DNA of 64,000 nucleotides from Apiosordaria backusii (Eukaryota > Ascomycota > Sordariomycetes > Sordariales > Lasiosphaeriaceae): assembly GCA_030549205.1 (NCBI GenBank), contig JAUKTV010000014.1:62001-126000 (forward strand). Direction: 5' to 3'. Shown piece after piece: positions 33,400-46,626 of this stretch. The number at the start of each line of letters is the position of its first letter. The first letter of the stretch is position 1. A program made the position numbers and the translations under genes. The notes beneath the pieces were generated by a model, which saw only the letters and a program-made list of their open reading frames with translations, was not told the origin of the DNA and did not search any database.

Positions 33400-33490
33400 T
33401 ACAACTACACCTATATCTATACCTATACCTATACTTATACTTATACCTACACCTACACTTACACTTACACTTATATCCATACTTATATTA
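33400..33490. repeat. Hexanucleotide tract inside the MITE
   Basis: Degenerate tandem hexamers of the type CCTATA / CCTACA / ACTTAC, about 15 units. Seen directly. Confidence 0.8.
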
Positions 33491-33545
33491 CTACTTCGGC
33501 CAGAATTCTCAAGTGCCAAAGGTTAGCTTGCAAGGAAGCCTTTAG

Positions 33546-33625
33546 AAGCAGTGTAGCCGTAGGAGCAGTGCGGCTAGTGGGAACAGTATAGCTGGTAGAA
33601 GCAGTATAGCCAGTAGGAGTAAGTT
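33546..33625. repeat. ~18-20 bp minisatellite inside the MITE
   Basis: Four degenerate tandem copies of a unit like AGCAGTATAGCCAGTAGG. It is GC-richer than its surroundings and apparently not RIP-mutated. Confidence 0.75.
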
Positions 33626-33738
33626 ATAATTAATGAAGTTTAAATTCAAGGGCCATATATAAATAACCCTAACTCCTGTATGGAGTAATGCGCACTTAGC
33701 AAAAAGGATAATACGCACCTAGCAATTCTCTAGAAAAG

Positions 33739-34074
33739 CGCACTATTTACCATAGCTTTTCTGTTTCAGGTATCAGCCTATTTCCCTGTACAGGTTATCG
33801 TCATCTTTACCTAGCTCAGTCTGGGAGTCACAGGTCAATAGCGCTAGCCCCCTTCTCTCTCCCAAATGTACCGTCCTTATACCGAGCTGTTACTTCATCG
33901 CTGTTTATCTCTACCTGCTATACAACGTATCAGATAACATATTTACGGAATAAAAGACGATAGGCACATAATACATTAAAGAAGTGGCAATTGCTATATA
34001 CTTAATAATAACGTAGTAGGAAAATTATCAGAGATAGGTAAGGTAAGGTATAAAACAATATTAAATAGGTAACT
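33739..34074. other. Moderately AT-rich transition zone
   Basis: About 340 bp with intermediate base composition between the MITE and the first recognisable copy of the 12-bp-TSD family. No gene, RNA or element end is recognised. Confidence 0.4.
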
Positions 34075-34360
34075 ATGTAGGCGCTAGCGGCTAGCCCCAG
34101 GCCGACGAGGAAATTATCAGTGCGGTTATAAGGAATTCGGTAGTAAAGGAGGCGTCTGGAAGGTTTAACAATACTATTATCTCGTATGAATATTAAACTC
34201 GACAGTAGAAGGTTTAGCTATACAATAAATACATAACTATAATAGTAGGTAGGCTTTAGCTAATTTAATAGTTTACTAAATTAACTATAAACAAAACTAA
34301 CACCAAGTATAGCATTATTAAAGAACTATTTGTTTTTAAAGAAAAGCATTACTTTTTAAA
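34075..34360 (+). mobile_element. Partial copy of the 12-bp-TSD family (right part)
   Basis: Matches the right third of the family, including the GTAGGCGCTAGC and GGAGGCGTCTGGAAGGTTTA segments that are among the least mutated in the window. The left part is missing. Boundaries approximate. Confidence 0.6.
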
Positions 34361-34586
34361 AATAATTAAATAGATAAAAAGTAAGTTTAAAAAAAAAAAA
34401 GGTATAGCTTCTTAATATATTATCATTACAGTATTAACTAAAGATTCCGTAAAATATCTTATTATTAAATAAAGAAAAGAAAGAAAAAAATAAAGTTTTT
34501 TTAAAATTAAGTATTTAAGTATATATTATTAAAGTTACGTATATTTTGGTTCAGTAGTATTTATATAAGGTGTAATATATAGATAT

Positions 34587-35496
34587 ACTTAAGGTTTAGT
34601 GGTATATACACAAGACCTAATATATAGATACTTGTAATTAATATAATAGCAGTATCTTTAAGTTATTTAATAAGGCTATTAAACTAACGACCGTCCTATT
34701 AAACTGTCTTATCCTTCCTTACCACTATTACAATCAAAATTAATCTTACTAACTATCTTCCTACCTTATCCTTCTATTCAAAAGCTTTATCTTAAATCTT
34801 TACATTATTATCTTTAATCCAATACTTCAATTTAAAGATAATTAAAGCCTATCTAAACTAATAAAGGTCTTTATATTAATTAAAAAATAAAATATTAAAG
34901 GTATAAATAACGTAGGTTTAAATATAAATAATATTTCTATTTTTCTACTTCTTACTATCCTTTTTTAATATAGCTATTATTATATTAATAAAATTAAAGT
35001 ACTTTTTATTCTTTAACCTTAGGATTTTATATGTATAAGCTTTTAATATAATTATATACTATTATTATATTAATACTATCTTTTAATTATTAAGTTGTAT
35101 AAAATAAACCTATATTTAATATTATAAGTAATTAATTAAGTTTTAATATAATAGATAATATAAAAAAGAAATATAATAAATAATGAATCGTAAAGAAGAA
35201 TAGAATCTTTTTAACTCTATATAGATATTAATACTTAACCCTAATATAAATTAATAATGGAATTAATTATAAATGATTTAATAATAAAGAAGGTATTTAA
35301 AAGGTTTAACTATATTATTATCTTATAAGCTTATTACTAAATTTACTAATGGAAGATTTAACTATATAATAAATATATAACTATAACGGTAGCCTTAAGT
35401 AATTTAAATAGTATTAAATTAGCTATAAAGAAAACTAACGCCAGCTATAACGTTATAAAAGATTTTTTTTTAGAAGCTCTACTTTTTAGAGAAACA
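34587..35496 (+). mobile_element. Copy of the 12-bp-TSD family, nested in another copy
   Basis: Starts with ACTTAAGGTTTAGTGG and ends with TTTTTAGAGAAACA. On both sides the sequence continues as the body of an outer copy (left part ending ATATATAGATAT, right part resuming ATATAGATATTTACG), so this copy inserted into a relative. The target duplication is blurred by TA runs. Confidence 0.65.
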
Positions 35497-35508
35497 TATA
35501 TATATAGA

Positions 35509-36317
35509 TATTTACGATTAATATAATAGTATCTTTAAGTTATTTAATATAGTTATTTAATTATTTATCTATTAAGCTATGTTATCCTTTATTATTACTA
35601 TTACAATCGAAATTAATTTCGTTAACTATACTTTTACTTTATTTTTTATTTAAATATTTTATTTTAGTTTTATTTATTATTAATTACCGGTTTAGATTAA
35701 AACTTAAAATTAATAAAGTTTAATATATTAATTGGAAAATAATATAATAATAGTATATATAGATAATATATAAATATAATTAAAGTTTATATTCTTTTAA
35801 ATATTATCGTTTTTCTTTAATATAGTTATTATTATATTTATAAATATAACGTACTTTTAATTATTATATAATTTTAGGATTTTATATTTATAGGCTTTAA
35901 TCTTTTAATTATTAAGTTACATAAGACAGATTTATATTTAACGTTATAATTAATTAAGTTTTAATTTAATAGGTAATATAAAAAAGGAATAGTAAAGAAA
36001 AGTAGTAAATAGCATATTTTTTAATTTTATATAAACGTTAGTATTTAATTTAAATTTAAATTAATAAGGGAATTATGGATATAATTATAAATAATTTAAT
36101 AGTAAAGAAAGTATTTAAAAAGCTTAATTATATGATTATTTTATGAATATATGATTAAATTCAATAGTAAAAGGGTTAATTATATAATAAGTATATAGTT
36201 TTATTAAGAAGGCCTTAATTAATTTAATAATATAATAAATTAATTATAAAGAGATTTAATATTAAATATAATATTATAAAAGAAATCTTTTTTTAAAAGA
36301 TTCCCTTTTTAAAAAGT
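35509..36317 (+). mobile_element. Remainder of the outer copy interrupted at 34587
   Basis: Continues the element body after the nested insertion, through the TATAGTAGGTAAT-like segment, to a terminus resembling CCCTTTTTAAAAAGTA. Strongly AT-converted. Right boundary approximate. Confidence 0.5.
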
Positions 36318-36344
36318 AAGTAATATATTATTACTTTATTTTCT

Positions 36345-37210
36345 TAAAAAGTAAAGTTTTTAAAACGTTCTTTTATAACGCTATAGTTAACGTTAATTTT
36401 CTTTATACTTAATTTAATATATCATTAAATTAACTAAAGCTTATTTACCATTATAGTTATATATTTATTGTATAGTTAAACCTTTTATTATTTAATTTGA
36501 TAATATATTTATAAAATAATAATATAGTTAAATCTTTTACATACCTCCTTTATTATTAAATTACTTATAATTATATTAATAATTCCTCTACTAATGTATA
36601 TTAAAACTAAATACTAGCGGTTATATAAAGTTAAAAAGAAATCTTATTTATTACTTTTCTTTCCTATTCTTTTCCGATATTATTTAATATATTAAACCTT
36701 CATGAATTATTAATAATATTAAATATAAATCTATTTTATATAGTTTAATAATTAAAAGATATTATTATATTAAAAACCTATGAATATAAAAGTTTAATAA
36801 TAATAAGTATTTTAATTTTATTATTATAATAATAACTATATTAAAAAAAGACAATAAGAAATATATAAATATTATTTATATTTAAATATATACTATATAT
36901 ATCGTTAATATTTTATTTCTTAATTAATATTTCAATTTTTATTAATTTAAATAAGGTCTAATCGATGTTAACTTAAAGTATTAAATTAGAATAATAATAA
37001 AAACAGTTAAAATAAAATATTTAAAAAGAAAAATAAAATAAAAATATAGTTAATAAAATAAAGTTGATTTCAATTATAATAATAATAATAAAAGATAAAA
37101 TAACTTAATAAATAATAAATCGAATAATTATATTAAATAACTTAAAAATACTATTATATTAATTATAAATATGTCTATATTACATTTTATATATATATTA
37201 CTAAATTAAA
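36345..37210 (-). mobile_element. Inverted copy of the 12-bp-TSD family
   Basis: Begins with the reverse complement of the right terminus (AAAAAGTAAAGTTTTTAAAA..AACGC) and ends near the reverse complement of the left terminus (ATATTACTAAATT). Heavily degraded. Boundaries approximate. Confidence 0.5.
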
Positions 37211-37409
37211 AAATCTTATTACTTTAATATTATTATTATATTAATTTATTTATAAATAGTTTTAATATTATAATAAGATCTTTCTTTTAAAAATATTTTA
37301 TTACAGTACTAATTAAGGATTAAATAAAACATCTTATTATATAAAAAAAAGGAAAGGAAAAGAAAATAAAGCTCTTTTAAAACTAAGTACCTAAATATAT
37401 ATTTTTAAA

Positions 37410-38345
37410 TGGTATATACACAAGACGTAATATATAGATGCTTACGTTTAATACAATAGTAAACAGTATCTTTAAGTTATTTAGTATACTATTAAACTGG
37501 CTACTTATTAAGGCATCTTAGCCTTTACTATTACACCTATAATCGATATTAGCTTTATTAACTATCCCTCTACCTTATCTTTCTATACAAATGCTTTATC
37601 CTAAGTCCTTGCATTATCATTATCAATCTATAATCCTCGATCGAGCTTAATTAACCCCTATTTAAATAGATAGAATTCGGTATATTATTTAATAAATAAA
37701 GTATCAAGCTTATATATAGTTAAATCCTAAGTATAGGTAAGGCCTATATTTCGCTTTTTATTATCTTTCTTTAATATAGCTATTATTATATCGGTTAATT
37801 TAACCTTATTATTATCTTATATCGAGATCTTATACTTATAGGCTTTTAATATAATTATATATTAGCATTATATTAATACTATCTTTTAGTTGTTAAGTTA
37901 TATAGGATAGACCTATATTTAATATTGCAATCGGTTAAGTTTTAATATAGTAGATAATGTAAGAAAGGAATATAGTAGATAATGTAGAAAAGGAAAGGCA
38001 AAGAAAAGTAGTAAATAAGATCCTTTTTAACTTTATATAGATACTAATACCTAGCCTTAATATAGGCTAATAAAGAAGTTATTAGTACGGTTATAAGTAA
38101 TTTAATAATAAAGAAGGTATTTAGAAGGTTTGGTTATAATATTATTATATAAGCTTATTATTAAACTCGATAGTAGAAGGTTTAGCTATATAATAAGTAT
38201 ATAATAAGTATATAACAATTACATAACTATAATAGTAGCCCCAGACAGTTTAAATAGTACATTAGAGCAACTGTAAAGAGAACTAACGCCGGGTATAGCG
38301 TTGTAAAAGAATTTTTTTTTAAAAGCTCCACTTCTTAAAGAGACA
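37410..38345 (+). mobile_element. 12-bp-TSD family copy A (left end truncated)
   Basis: Starts at TGGTATATACACAAGACG, lacking the first 13 nt of the family, and ends CTTCTTAAAGAGACA. The exact 12-bp direct repeat TATATTTTTAAA flanks it (37398-37409 and 38346-38357). The uninterrupted target occurs once in the paralogous host element at 45556-45567. The loss of the left tip with an intact target duplication points to truncation during insertion. Confidence 0.8.
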
Positions 38346-38357
38346 TATATTTTTAAA

Positions 38358-39267
38358 CTTAAGGTTCGGTGGTATATATATAAGATATAATATATAGATA
38401 CTTACGATCAATATAATAGTATCTTTAGGCTATTTAGTATAACTATTAGACTGATTACTTAACCTATTAGGCCGTCTTATTCTTTATAATTATTACTATA
38501 ATATCGATCAACTTTGCTAATTAATCTTTTACTTTATTCTTTTTTTTTGAAAGCTTTCTTTTAAGTCGTTTTATTATTAATTTAATACCTTAGCTTAAAA
38601 TCCTATAAAATAAAGTAATAACGGTACATATAATTAACTTTTTAATAAAGGTAATGTTTATATTTTATTTATTACTATCTTTCTTTAATATGATTATTAT
38701 TATATTAGTAAATTTAAGATACTTATAGTAATTTAGTTGTAGGATTTTATGTTTATAGGCTTTTAGTATAATTATATATTACTATTATATTATTATTATC
38801 TTTTAATTATTAAGTTATATAAGATAGATTTATATTTAATACTATAATCGATTAAATTTTAATATAGTAAATAGTATAAGAAAGGAATATAGTAGGTAAT
38901 ATAAGAAAGGAATATAGTAGGTAATATAAAAGAGGAATATAGTAAGTAAATAAGAGAGGAACGGTAAAGAAAAGTAATAAATAGGATTTTTTTTAATTTT
39001 ATATAGGCGTTAGTATTTAGCTTTATCGGTACGGTTATAAGTAATTTAATAGTAAAAGAGGTATTTAGAAGGTTTGGTTATACTATTATTTTATAAATTT
39101 ATTATTAAATTTACTAGTGGAAGGTTTAATTATATAATAAGTATGTAATTATAACGGTAGCCCTAAATAGTTTAAGTGGTATATTAGATTAACTATAAAA
39201 AGAATTAACGTTAAGTATAGTATTGTAAAAGAATTTTTTTTTAAAAGCTTTACTTTTTAAAGAGATA
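38358..39267 (+). mobile_element. 12-bp-TSD family copy B (tandem to A)
   Basis: Starts CTTAAGGTTCGGTGG and ends AAAGAGATA. The left flank is the repeat that also bounds copy A (38346-38357). The right flank TATATTATTAAA (39268-39279) matches it at 11 of 12 positions. The order is therefore TSD-A-TSD-B-TSD. Confidence 0.78.
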
Positions 39268-39279
39268 TATATTATTAAA

Positions 39280-42200
39280 ACCTGAAGACTCTACTTTATT
39301 TATAAATTAATATAATATTATTATAATACCCCTCCCTTTTAAAATACAATTACTTTTAATTATAATTTAAAAACTTCTTATGAAAATCAAAAATCTAATT
39401 CCCAATACCTTAAACCTTATACTATTATTATATTATAAAGGTAAGGTTATTTTAATATTATTATTATTTCATTATTATATTATTATATTACTATTTTAAT
39501 AATTATAATATTATTAAAAACCGTCCTTATTTTCTATTTAAATAAATACCCTATTTTATAATAACTTCTTATTTAATTTATAATTTAATTTACTTTATAA
39601 ACTTTCTTATATACAATACTTTTTCTTTTTACTTAAATTATTATAATACTTTCTTTTTCTATATAACTTTCTTTTCTATTATTAATATTTTACTTTTAAC
39701 TTACTATTTTTAAATTACTTCTTTATTTTAAAACCCTATTTCTATTATAATCTATTATTATATTTTAAAGTATTTACTAATAAAACTATACAATTATAAC
39801 TTATTATCGAATTACTATTTCTTTATCTTACTAACGTTTATAAATTATAAAGTTTAAAATTAATAAAACTAAACTTTTTTTATTATTTTATAAAAGTAAA
39901 TAAAGAAAAATACAAAGCTTATATTAAAAATAAATTAAATTATAATTAAACAAATCTTTATTTTACCTTTGTATTTTATAATTAAATCGCTTATTTTTTA
40001 ATTTTAAATCTTTATTAAAATACTTAATAATATTAAAAATATTTATTTAATATTAAACTTTCTTTTTTAATTTTAAAAGACTTTAAAAAATTATAATATT
40101 AACGAAAGAAATAATAAAAAATAGTTTATTAACTTTTAATATTTAATTAAAATTTATAAAAGTTTTATTAAAGTTATTATTATAAATTACTATATATTAC
40201 TTTTTTACTTTACTCTATTAATATTTTTTACTTATAATACTTTAATACCGCGTTTAAATTAATTATTAAAGTACAGTATAAATTTTACTATTTTATTAAT
40301 TTTAAAAAAGATACTAAAATATACTTTTTAAATTTAATTTTTACTTAATTTATTATTAACCCTATTATAAACTATCTATACTATATATTTTTAATTTTTA
40401 ACTATATACTATTAAACTAAATTTTTTTACTATAGTCCCTCCTTTACTTTTTAAAACTTCTTTAAAAAATTTAATAAAATTAAAGCTATTTAAAAGAATA
40501 TTAATATATAATTATAATATAATTACGTTTAGAAAATCCTATTAATAACTTTATAATTACTATTATAAAGATAGTCTATACTGAAATTACAAACGTTTTA
40601 ATTATATATTATTTAAAAAGTATTATTAATAATAATTAAAATGATTAAAATTTTATTAATTATACCTTTTATTTTATTATAAATAACTTTCTATATATTG
40701 AAATTATTTAATTTAATAATATTTTATTTTTATTTTTATTTTAATTTATTAACCTTTATTACTTTTTAAAGTTTAATTATATTTCCTTTCTATTTTATTT
40801 TTACTTCTTTTTTAATAATTACTTAAATAATTAAATTTATTTAAATAGCCGTTCCCTTTTTTTTCTTATATTTAATTATTATATTATTAATATTAAAAGT
40901 AAACTAAACATTATTAAATTCTTAATATAAAAAGATTTAATATTATTGTTATATATTATAAAATTTATTATTAATTTTTATATAAATTTATAATGAAAAT
41001 GCTATTTTATTTAATATTAAAGTTCTCTTTTAAATACTTTTAAATTTTAATTTTTTTTTAAAAAACTACTTTTCTTTAACGTTAATCTTACTTTAATTCG
41101 TTAATAAAATACTATTTACTTTCTAACTAAACTTTTTATTTACTAAATTTTAATTTAAAATTTCTTTCTTATATTCTTTAATTAAAAAAATAGAAAAAAT
41201 AAAAAAGCCTTTAAATTAAATAAAAATCTTACTATTACTATATATAAATAAACCTTATTTATAATATATAAATTATACTATTAATTATTAAACTTTACTA
41301 TTAATTTTTAAAAAATAAATAATAAATATTAATTTAAACTTTATTTTTAATAAAATATTAAAGGTAATCTTATTATTTAATATTTATATAATAGGCTAAT
41401 TTTTCTTATACTTTTACTATAAAGGTTTAATATTAATTTACTATTCTTTAAAGATATTTAACGGTTATTTCGACTTTAAAAAATTTATATTAATATATTA
41501 CAATCTTAATAATATTAGCTTGTTTTATAAATTTAATACTTATTTATAAATACTAACTATAATAAAAAAAAAAAAACCTAATAAGCTTTAAAATATAATT
41601 ATAAATTATAAATTTAATTAATAATAATTACTTTTTTAAATTATCTTAATAAAATAAATAGTAAACCTTTAAATACTATTTTATTTTAATATTTATAATT
41701 TTAATTTAATTATTAATTTTAAAATAAAATATTAATAAAACTTTTACTTAAAAGGTAGTTTATTTTTTTTTAAATATTAATATAAGTTAAATTTTTTAAT
41801 TAAAAATATTAAAATTAAAGGTTTTATAAAGCTAATATATAAAAAGAATAACATACTTTATTATTATTTTTATAATAATATTTTTAATTAAAATATAATA
41901 ATTATTATATTTTAATTAACTGGTTCATTATTACTATTATAGACTTATATTTTAAACTATTTTATTTACTTAATAATAGTAAATTAATAAAGTTTATAAA
42001 AATATTTAGCTATAATTTAAAAAGTATTAATAATAATTTTAAAAAATTAATTAAAAAAGTTTTATGAATAATAGCCTTGTATAAATAAAGTTATTATTTA
42101 AAATATTTATAATTAATAATATATATAATAAATAAAGTTAAAATTTTTAAAGCGTTTAAAGTAGCCTTTTAATAAAGTACTATAAATATAATAATGAATT

Positions 42201-43611
42201 TATAATTTTAAAAGGTTATTAAACAAAATTTAACATCTATTTTTAACTTTAAAGAACTATTTCTTCTTTAAATTTTAAAAAACTTTAGAAATTAAAGAGG
42301 CGGTTATTAAAGTTATACAAATAATATTAATTAATTTATTAATCGATTATAAAATATTAAATATATCAAAGTAAAATAAATTTAATTTAATATTTAATTA
42401 TATTTAATATTATAAAAAGAACAGTATTTATATAAAGAACTTATTTTATCGTTAAAAAAATCCTTAATATTTTTAAAAACATTCCTAAATTATTATAAAA
42501 ATATATTTAAAATAGTAATATATTTCTTTATTTAATATTAAATTTAAAAATAAAAGTCGTTGAAAAATTTAAATTATTTAACCTATTATTAATTAAATAA
42601 TTTTATTATTGTAAAGTATTAAAAGGTTTTATAATTTATTATTACATTGATTATATTTTAACTACTTTAAAGTTTTAATTTTTATTCTTTAAAAACTTTT
42701 ATAATCGTTAATAATTTTTTATTATAAATCTTATAATTATACTTTATTATTATATATTTTATTAAGAAGAATACTATTAAATAGAATTCCCTTATTTTAT
42801 TATATTAAAGTGAGATTTTTTCTACAGTTTAATTAAAAGTATTTACTTTTATTACCGTCCTCTTTTTTTAAAATCGAAATAATTTAAAACTAACATTATT
42901 ATAAAGATTTATTTTAAAAGTTTAAAAGTAATAATAGCTTTTTTATTTAAAGGCGCTTACTTTTCTTTACTTATTAAATTAATAAAAAAGTAAGTAATAA
43001 ATAAAAAGGCTTTAATAAATTACTAATAAAAGTTTATAAAGTTTATAAAATACTATAATTCTTTTAATATTTATAAAGGTTTTTAATTAATAATAATCTT
43101 TACTTTATTAAAGTTTATTATAATACCGATCGTCGAAATTATTAAATTTAAATACTTTATTTTCATAATATTAAATTTACCCTTTTTAATATTTAAAATA
43201 AAGCTAACCTTAATAAATCTTCAAAATACTTTATATATATACTAGTAATATTTTAACTTTATTTTACTATTAATTAAAAGATTATTTAACTATACTATTA
43301 TATATTTATTTAAAAAATTAAAAGTATATAATTAATATAATATTAAAAAAATTGAAAGTACTTATTTTACCGAAGTTTACTATTGAATATTTAAAGAAGC
43401 TAAACTTAATAGTAAATATTATTTTCTATTTATTTTTAAAAATAATTTAAAAATAATTAAAGGTTATAATAATATTTATTTTAATAAAATATTTAAAATA
43501 ATATAAAGCATTTAACGTCTTCCGGATTAAAAAAATCGAATATTAATTTTTTATAATAATTATATTAAGTCTTTAATAATCTATATATTCTTTTATTTAA
43601 CTTCTTTACTA
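39280..43611. mobile_element. RIP-degraded host transposon relic 1
   Basis: About 4.3 kb of extremely AT-rich DNA without open frames. It resembles 45568-49595 segment by segment (for example the TTTATAAATTAATATAATATT block near 39299 and 45590), so both are copies of one older element whose coding capacity has been destroyed. It continues beyond copy C. The class cannot be read. The single-copy 12-bp target TAAGGTTATTTT at 39442-39453 corresponds to the site where copy D entered the paralogue. Confidence 0.6.
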
Positions 43612-43623
43612 TTAATATTAATA

Positions 43624-44573
43624 TCTTAAGGTTCGGTAGTATATACATAAGACATAATATACAGATGCTTACGATTAATATAATAGTAAACAGTATCTTT
43701 AAGTTATTTAATATACTATTAAACTAGCTACCTATTAAGACGTCTTAGCCTTTACTATTATACCTACAATCGATATTAGCTTTGTTAACTATCCTTCTAC
43801 CTTATCCTTCTATATAAATACTTTATTTTAAGTCCTTGTATTATCTTTATTAATCTATAATCTTTAATCGAGCTTAATTAACCTTTATTTAAATCGATAA
43901 AGTTCGGTATATTGTTCGATAAATAAAATATCAAGCTTATATATAGCTAAATTCTAAATGTAGGTAAGGCCTATATTTTACTTTTTACTATCTTTCTTTA
44001 ATATAATTATTATTATATTAGTCAATTTAACCTTATTACTATCCTATATTAGGATTTTATACTTATAGGCTTTTAATATAATTATATATTAGCATTATAT
44101 TAATATTATTTCTTAATTATTAAGTTATATAGGATAGACCTATACTTAGTACTATAAGTAGTCGGTTAAGTTTTAATATAGTAGGTAATGTAGGAAAGGA
44201 ATATAGTAGGTAATGTAAGAAAGGAAAAGTAAAGAAGAATAGGATCTTTTTTAATATTATTATATAAGCACTGGTATCTAACTTTAGTATAGGCCAGTAA
44301 GGAAGTTATCGGCATAGTTATAAGCAATTCGGTAGTAAAAGAGGCGTTTAAAAGGTTTAGCTATAATGTTATTATATAAGCTTATTATTAAACTTAACGA
44401 TAGAAGGTTTAATTATATAATAAGTATATAATAAGTATATAACAATTATATAACTATAACGGTAGCCTTAAGCAGTTTAAGTAGCATACTAAATCAACTA
44501 TAAAGAGAACTAACGCTAGGTATAGCGTTGTAAAAGATTTTTTTTTTTAAAAGCTCCACTTCTTAAAGAGACA
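43624..44573 (+). mobile_element. 12-bp-TSD family copy C (full length, 950 bp)
   Basis: Starts TCTTAAGGTTCGGTAG and ends CTTCTTAAAGAGACA. It is flanked by the perfect 12-bp repeat TTAATATTAATA at 43612-43623 and 44574-44585. It is one of the best-preserved copies and useful as a reference. No open frame was found. Confidence 0.85.
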
Positions 44574-44585
44574 TTAATATTAATA

Positions 44586-45555
44586 TTAATATAATAAAAG
44601 ATGTATTTAAATAATTATTAAAATACTTCTATATTACTTAAAATAAACTTTATTTTATAATTATAAAGGTAATAAAGTAAATGTTTATTTACTTTTTTAA
44701 ATAAAAAAACCTTAATTAAATTATAATATTTTAATAAAAGGTAAATAAAGATTTTTATTTTTATAAATAAAGGTTTACTATTAAAGTATTTTTAAATATT
44801 TTTTTTTCTTATAATTTAAAATTAAAAGGCTTTTTAAACTTAAACGTAAAAATATTAAAAATATAATATAAACTCTCTTTAATTAAACTATTAAAAAGGA
44901 TTATTGAAAAAGTTGAAAGTATAATCTTATTTATTAACTAATTTATAATCTATCTATATTTTTATATTTAATAAATATCTATTTAAAATAACTTTAATAT
45001 TATAATATCCTATTATTAAACTATAAAAGAAAGTTAACTACTTTTAATAAAGCAATGTTAAATTTATTCCTTTAAATAAATTAAAAATTAATAGTTTTAA
45101 TAAAGTTAAAATATTAAAGATTTCCTTTTTTTGTAAATATCTTCTTTATATATATATTTTAATAAATTTACTTTTATTTTACTTTAAATATTATAGTAAA
45201 TTAAATATTTATTTATTAAACTATTTTATTTTTTATTATTATTATTATAATTGAAATTAACTTTATTAATTAAACTTTTATTTTATCTTTTTCTTTAAAT
45301 ACTTTTTTTTAAATTATTTTATTATTAATTTAATACTTTAATTTAAAATTAATTAAACTTTATTTAAATTTAATAAAAAATAAAATAATAATAGTATATA
45401 TAATTAACTTTTAAATCAAGGTAATATTTAGATTTTACTTTATTATTATTTTTTATTATAATATAAATTATAAATTAAATAGAATATTTTATTATTATAT
45501 AAAGAAAAAACAAGAAGAAAAAAGTAAAGTTTTTTTAAAATTAAATATTTAAATA
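44586..45555. mobile_element. Host relic continuing after copy C
   Basis: Degraded AT-rich sequence. Near 45240-45450 it includes a fragment resembling the middle of the 12-bp-TSD family. It ends in an A-rich block (AAGAAGAAAAAAGTAAAG) also found before copy A near 37350. Exact element limits are unclear. Confidence 0.4.
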
Positions 45556-45734
45556 TATATTATTAAAATTTAAATATATTATTTTATTTATAAATTAATA
45601 TAATATTTTAATAATACCTTTACTTTTAAAATTTTTAATTATAATTAAAAAACCTGCTATAAAAAATTAAAAATTAAATTTTTACTATTTTAAAAGTTAA
45701 TACTTTTACTATATTATAAAAATAAAGTTATATT

Positions 45735-46626
45735 TCTTAAGGTTCGGTGGTATATACACAAGACGTAACATATAGATACTTACGATCAACATAATAGTAT
45801 CTTCAGGCTATTTAATATAGCTATTAGACTAGCTACTTAATCTATTAAACCGTCTTATCCTTTATAATTATTACCGCGATATCGATTAACTTTATTAACC
45901 AGTCTTCTACCTTATCCTTCTTTTTAAAAGCTTTCTTTTAAGTCGTTTTATCCTCAATCCAATACCTCGGCTTAAGACCGATTAAATCCTATCTAAATCA
46001 ATAAAGGTTAATATATTTAATATAAAATAAAGTAACGACAGTATATATAGTTAACTCTTTAGTAAAGGCGACGTTTATATTCTGCTTATTATTATCTTTC
46101 TTTAATATAGCTATTATAATGTCGGCAAATTCAAAGTACTTATAGTAATTTAGCCTTAGAATCTTATACTTATAGGCTTTTAGTATAGTAAATTATATAC
46201 TATTAATATATTAGTACTATCTTTTAATTGTTAAATTATATAGAATAGACCTATACTTAATACTATAATCGATTAAGTCTTAATATAGTAAGTAGTATAG
46301 GAAAGGAATGTAGTAGGTAATATACTTTTTAACCTTATATAGGCGCTAGTATCTAGCCCTAACGTAGGCTAGTAAGGAAGTTATTAGTACAGTTATAAGC
46401 AATTCGGTAATAAAGGAGGCGTCTAAAAGGTTTAGCTATAATATTATTATATAAGCTTATTATTAAACTCGACGGTAGAAGGTTTAGCCATATAATAAGC
46501 ACGTGACCATAACGGTGGCCCTAAGCAGTTTAAGTGGTATACCAGATCAGCTATAAAGAGAACCAACGCCGGGTATAGCGTTATAAACGAAATTTTTTTT
46601 TAGAAGCTTCACTTCTTAAAAAGATA
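45735..46626 (+). mobile_element. 12-bp-TSD family copy D (892 bp)
   Basis: Starts TCTTAAGGTTCGGTGG and ends CTTCTTAAAAAGATA. It is flanked by the perfect 12-bp repeat TAAAGTTATATT at 45723-45734 and 46627-46638. The paralogous host element carries one copy of the site (39442-39453, TAAGGTTATTTT) followed by the same AATATTA, an empty site. Confidence 0.85.

Larger units (their letters stand above)
33125..33730. mobile_element. 606-bp hAT-like MITE with 22-bp TIRs and 8-bp TSD
   Basis: The left end starts GAGAATTGCTAGGTGCGCATTA. The reverse complement of the right end (33709-33730) is identical except one transition (21/22). The 8-bp direct repeat TAGAAAAG flanks the element at 33117-33124 and 33731-33738, and 8 bp is the hallmark of hAT transposases. 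Inside the ends a second inverted block containing GCGCATTAC and GTTAGGGTTAT recurs on both sides. The interior has no transposase frame, so it is non-autonomous. It holds a TATACC/TACACT-type hexamer tract and a GC-richer minisatellite. It sits at the border between genes and the AT-rich block. Confidence 0.85.
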
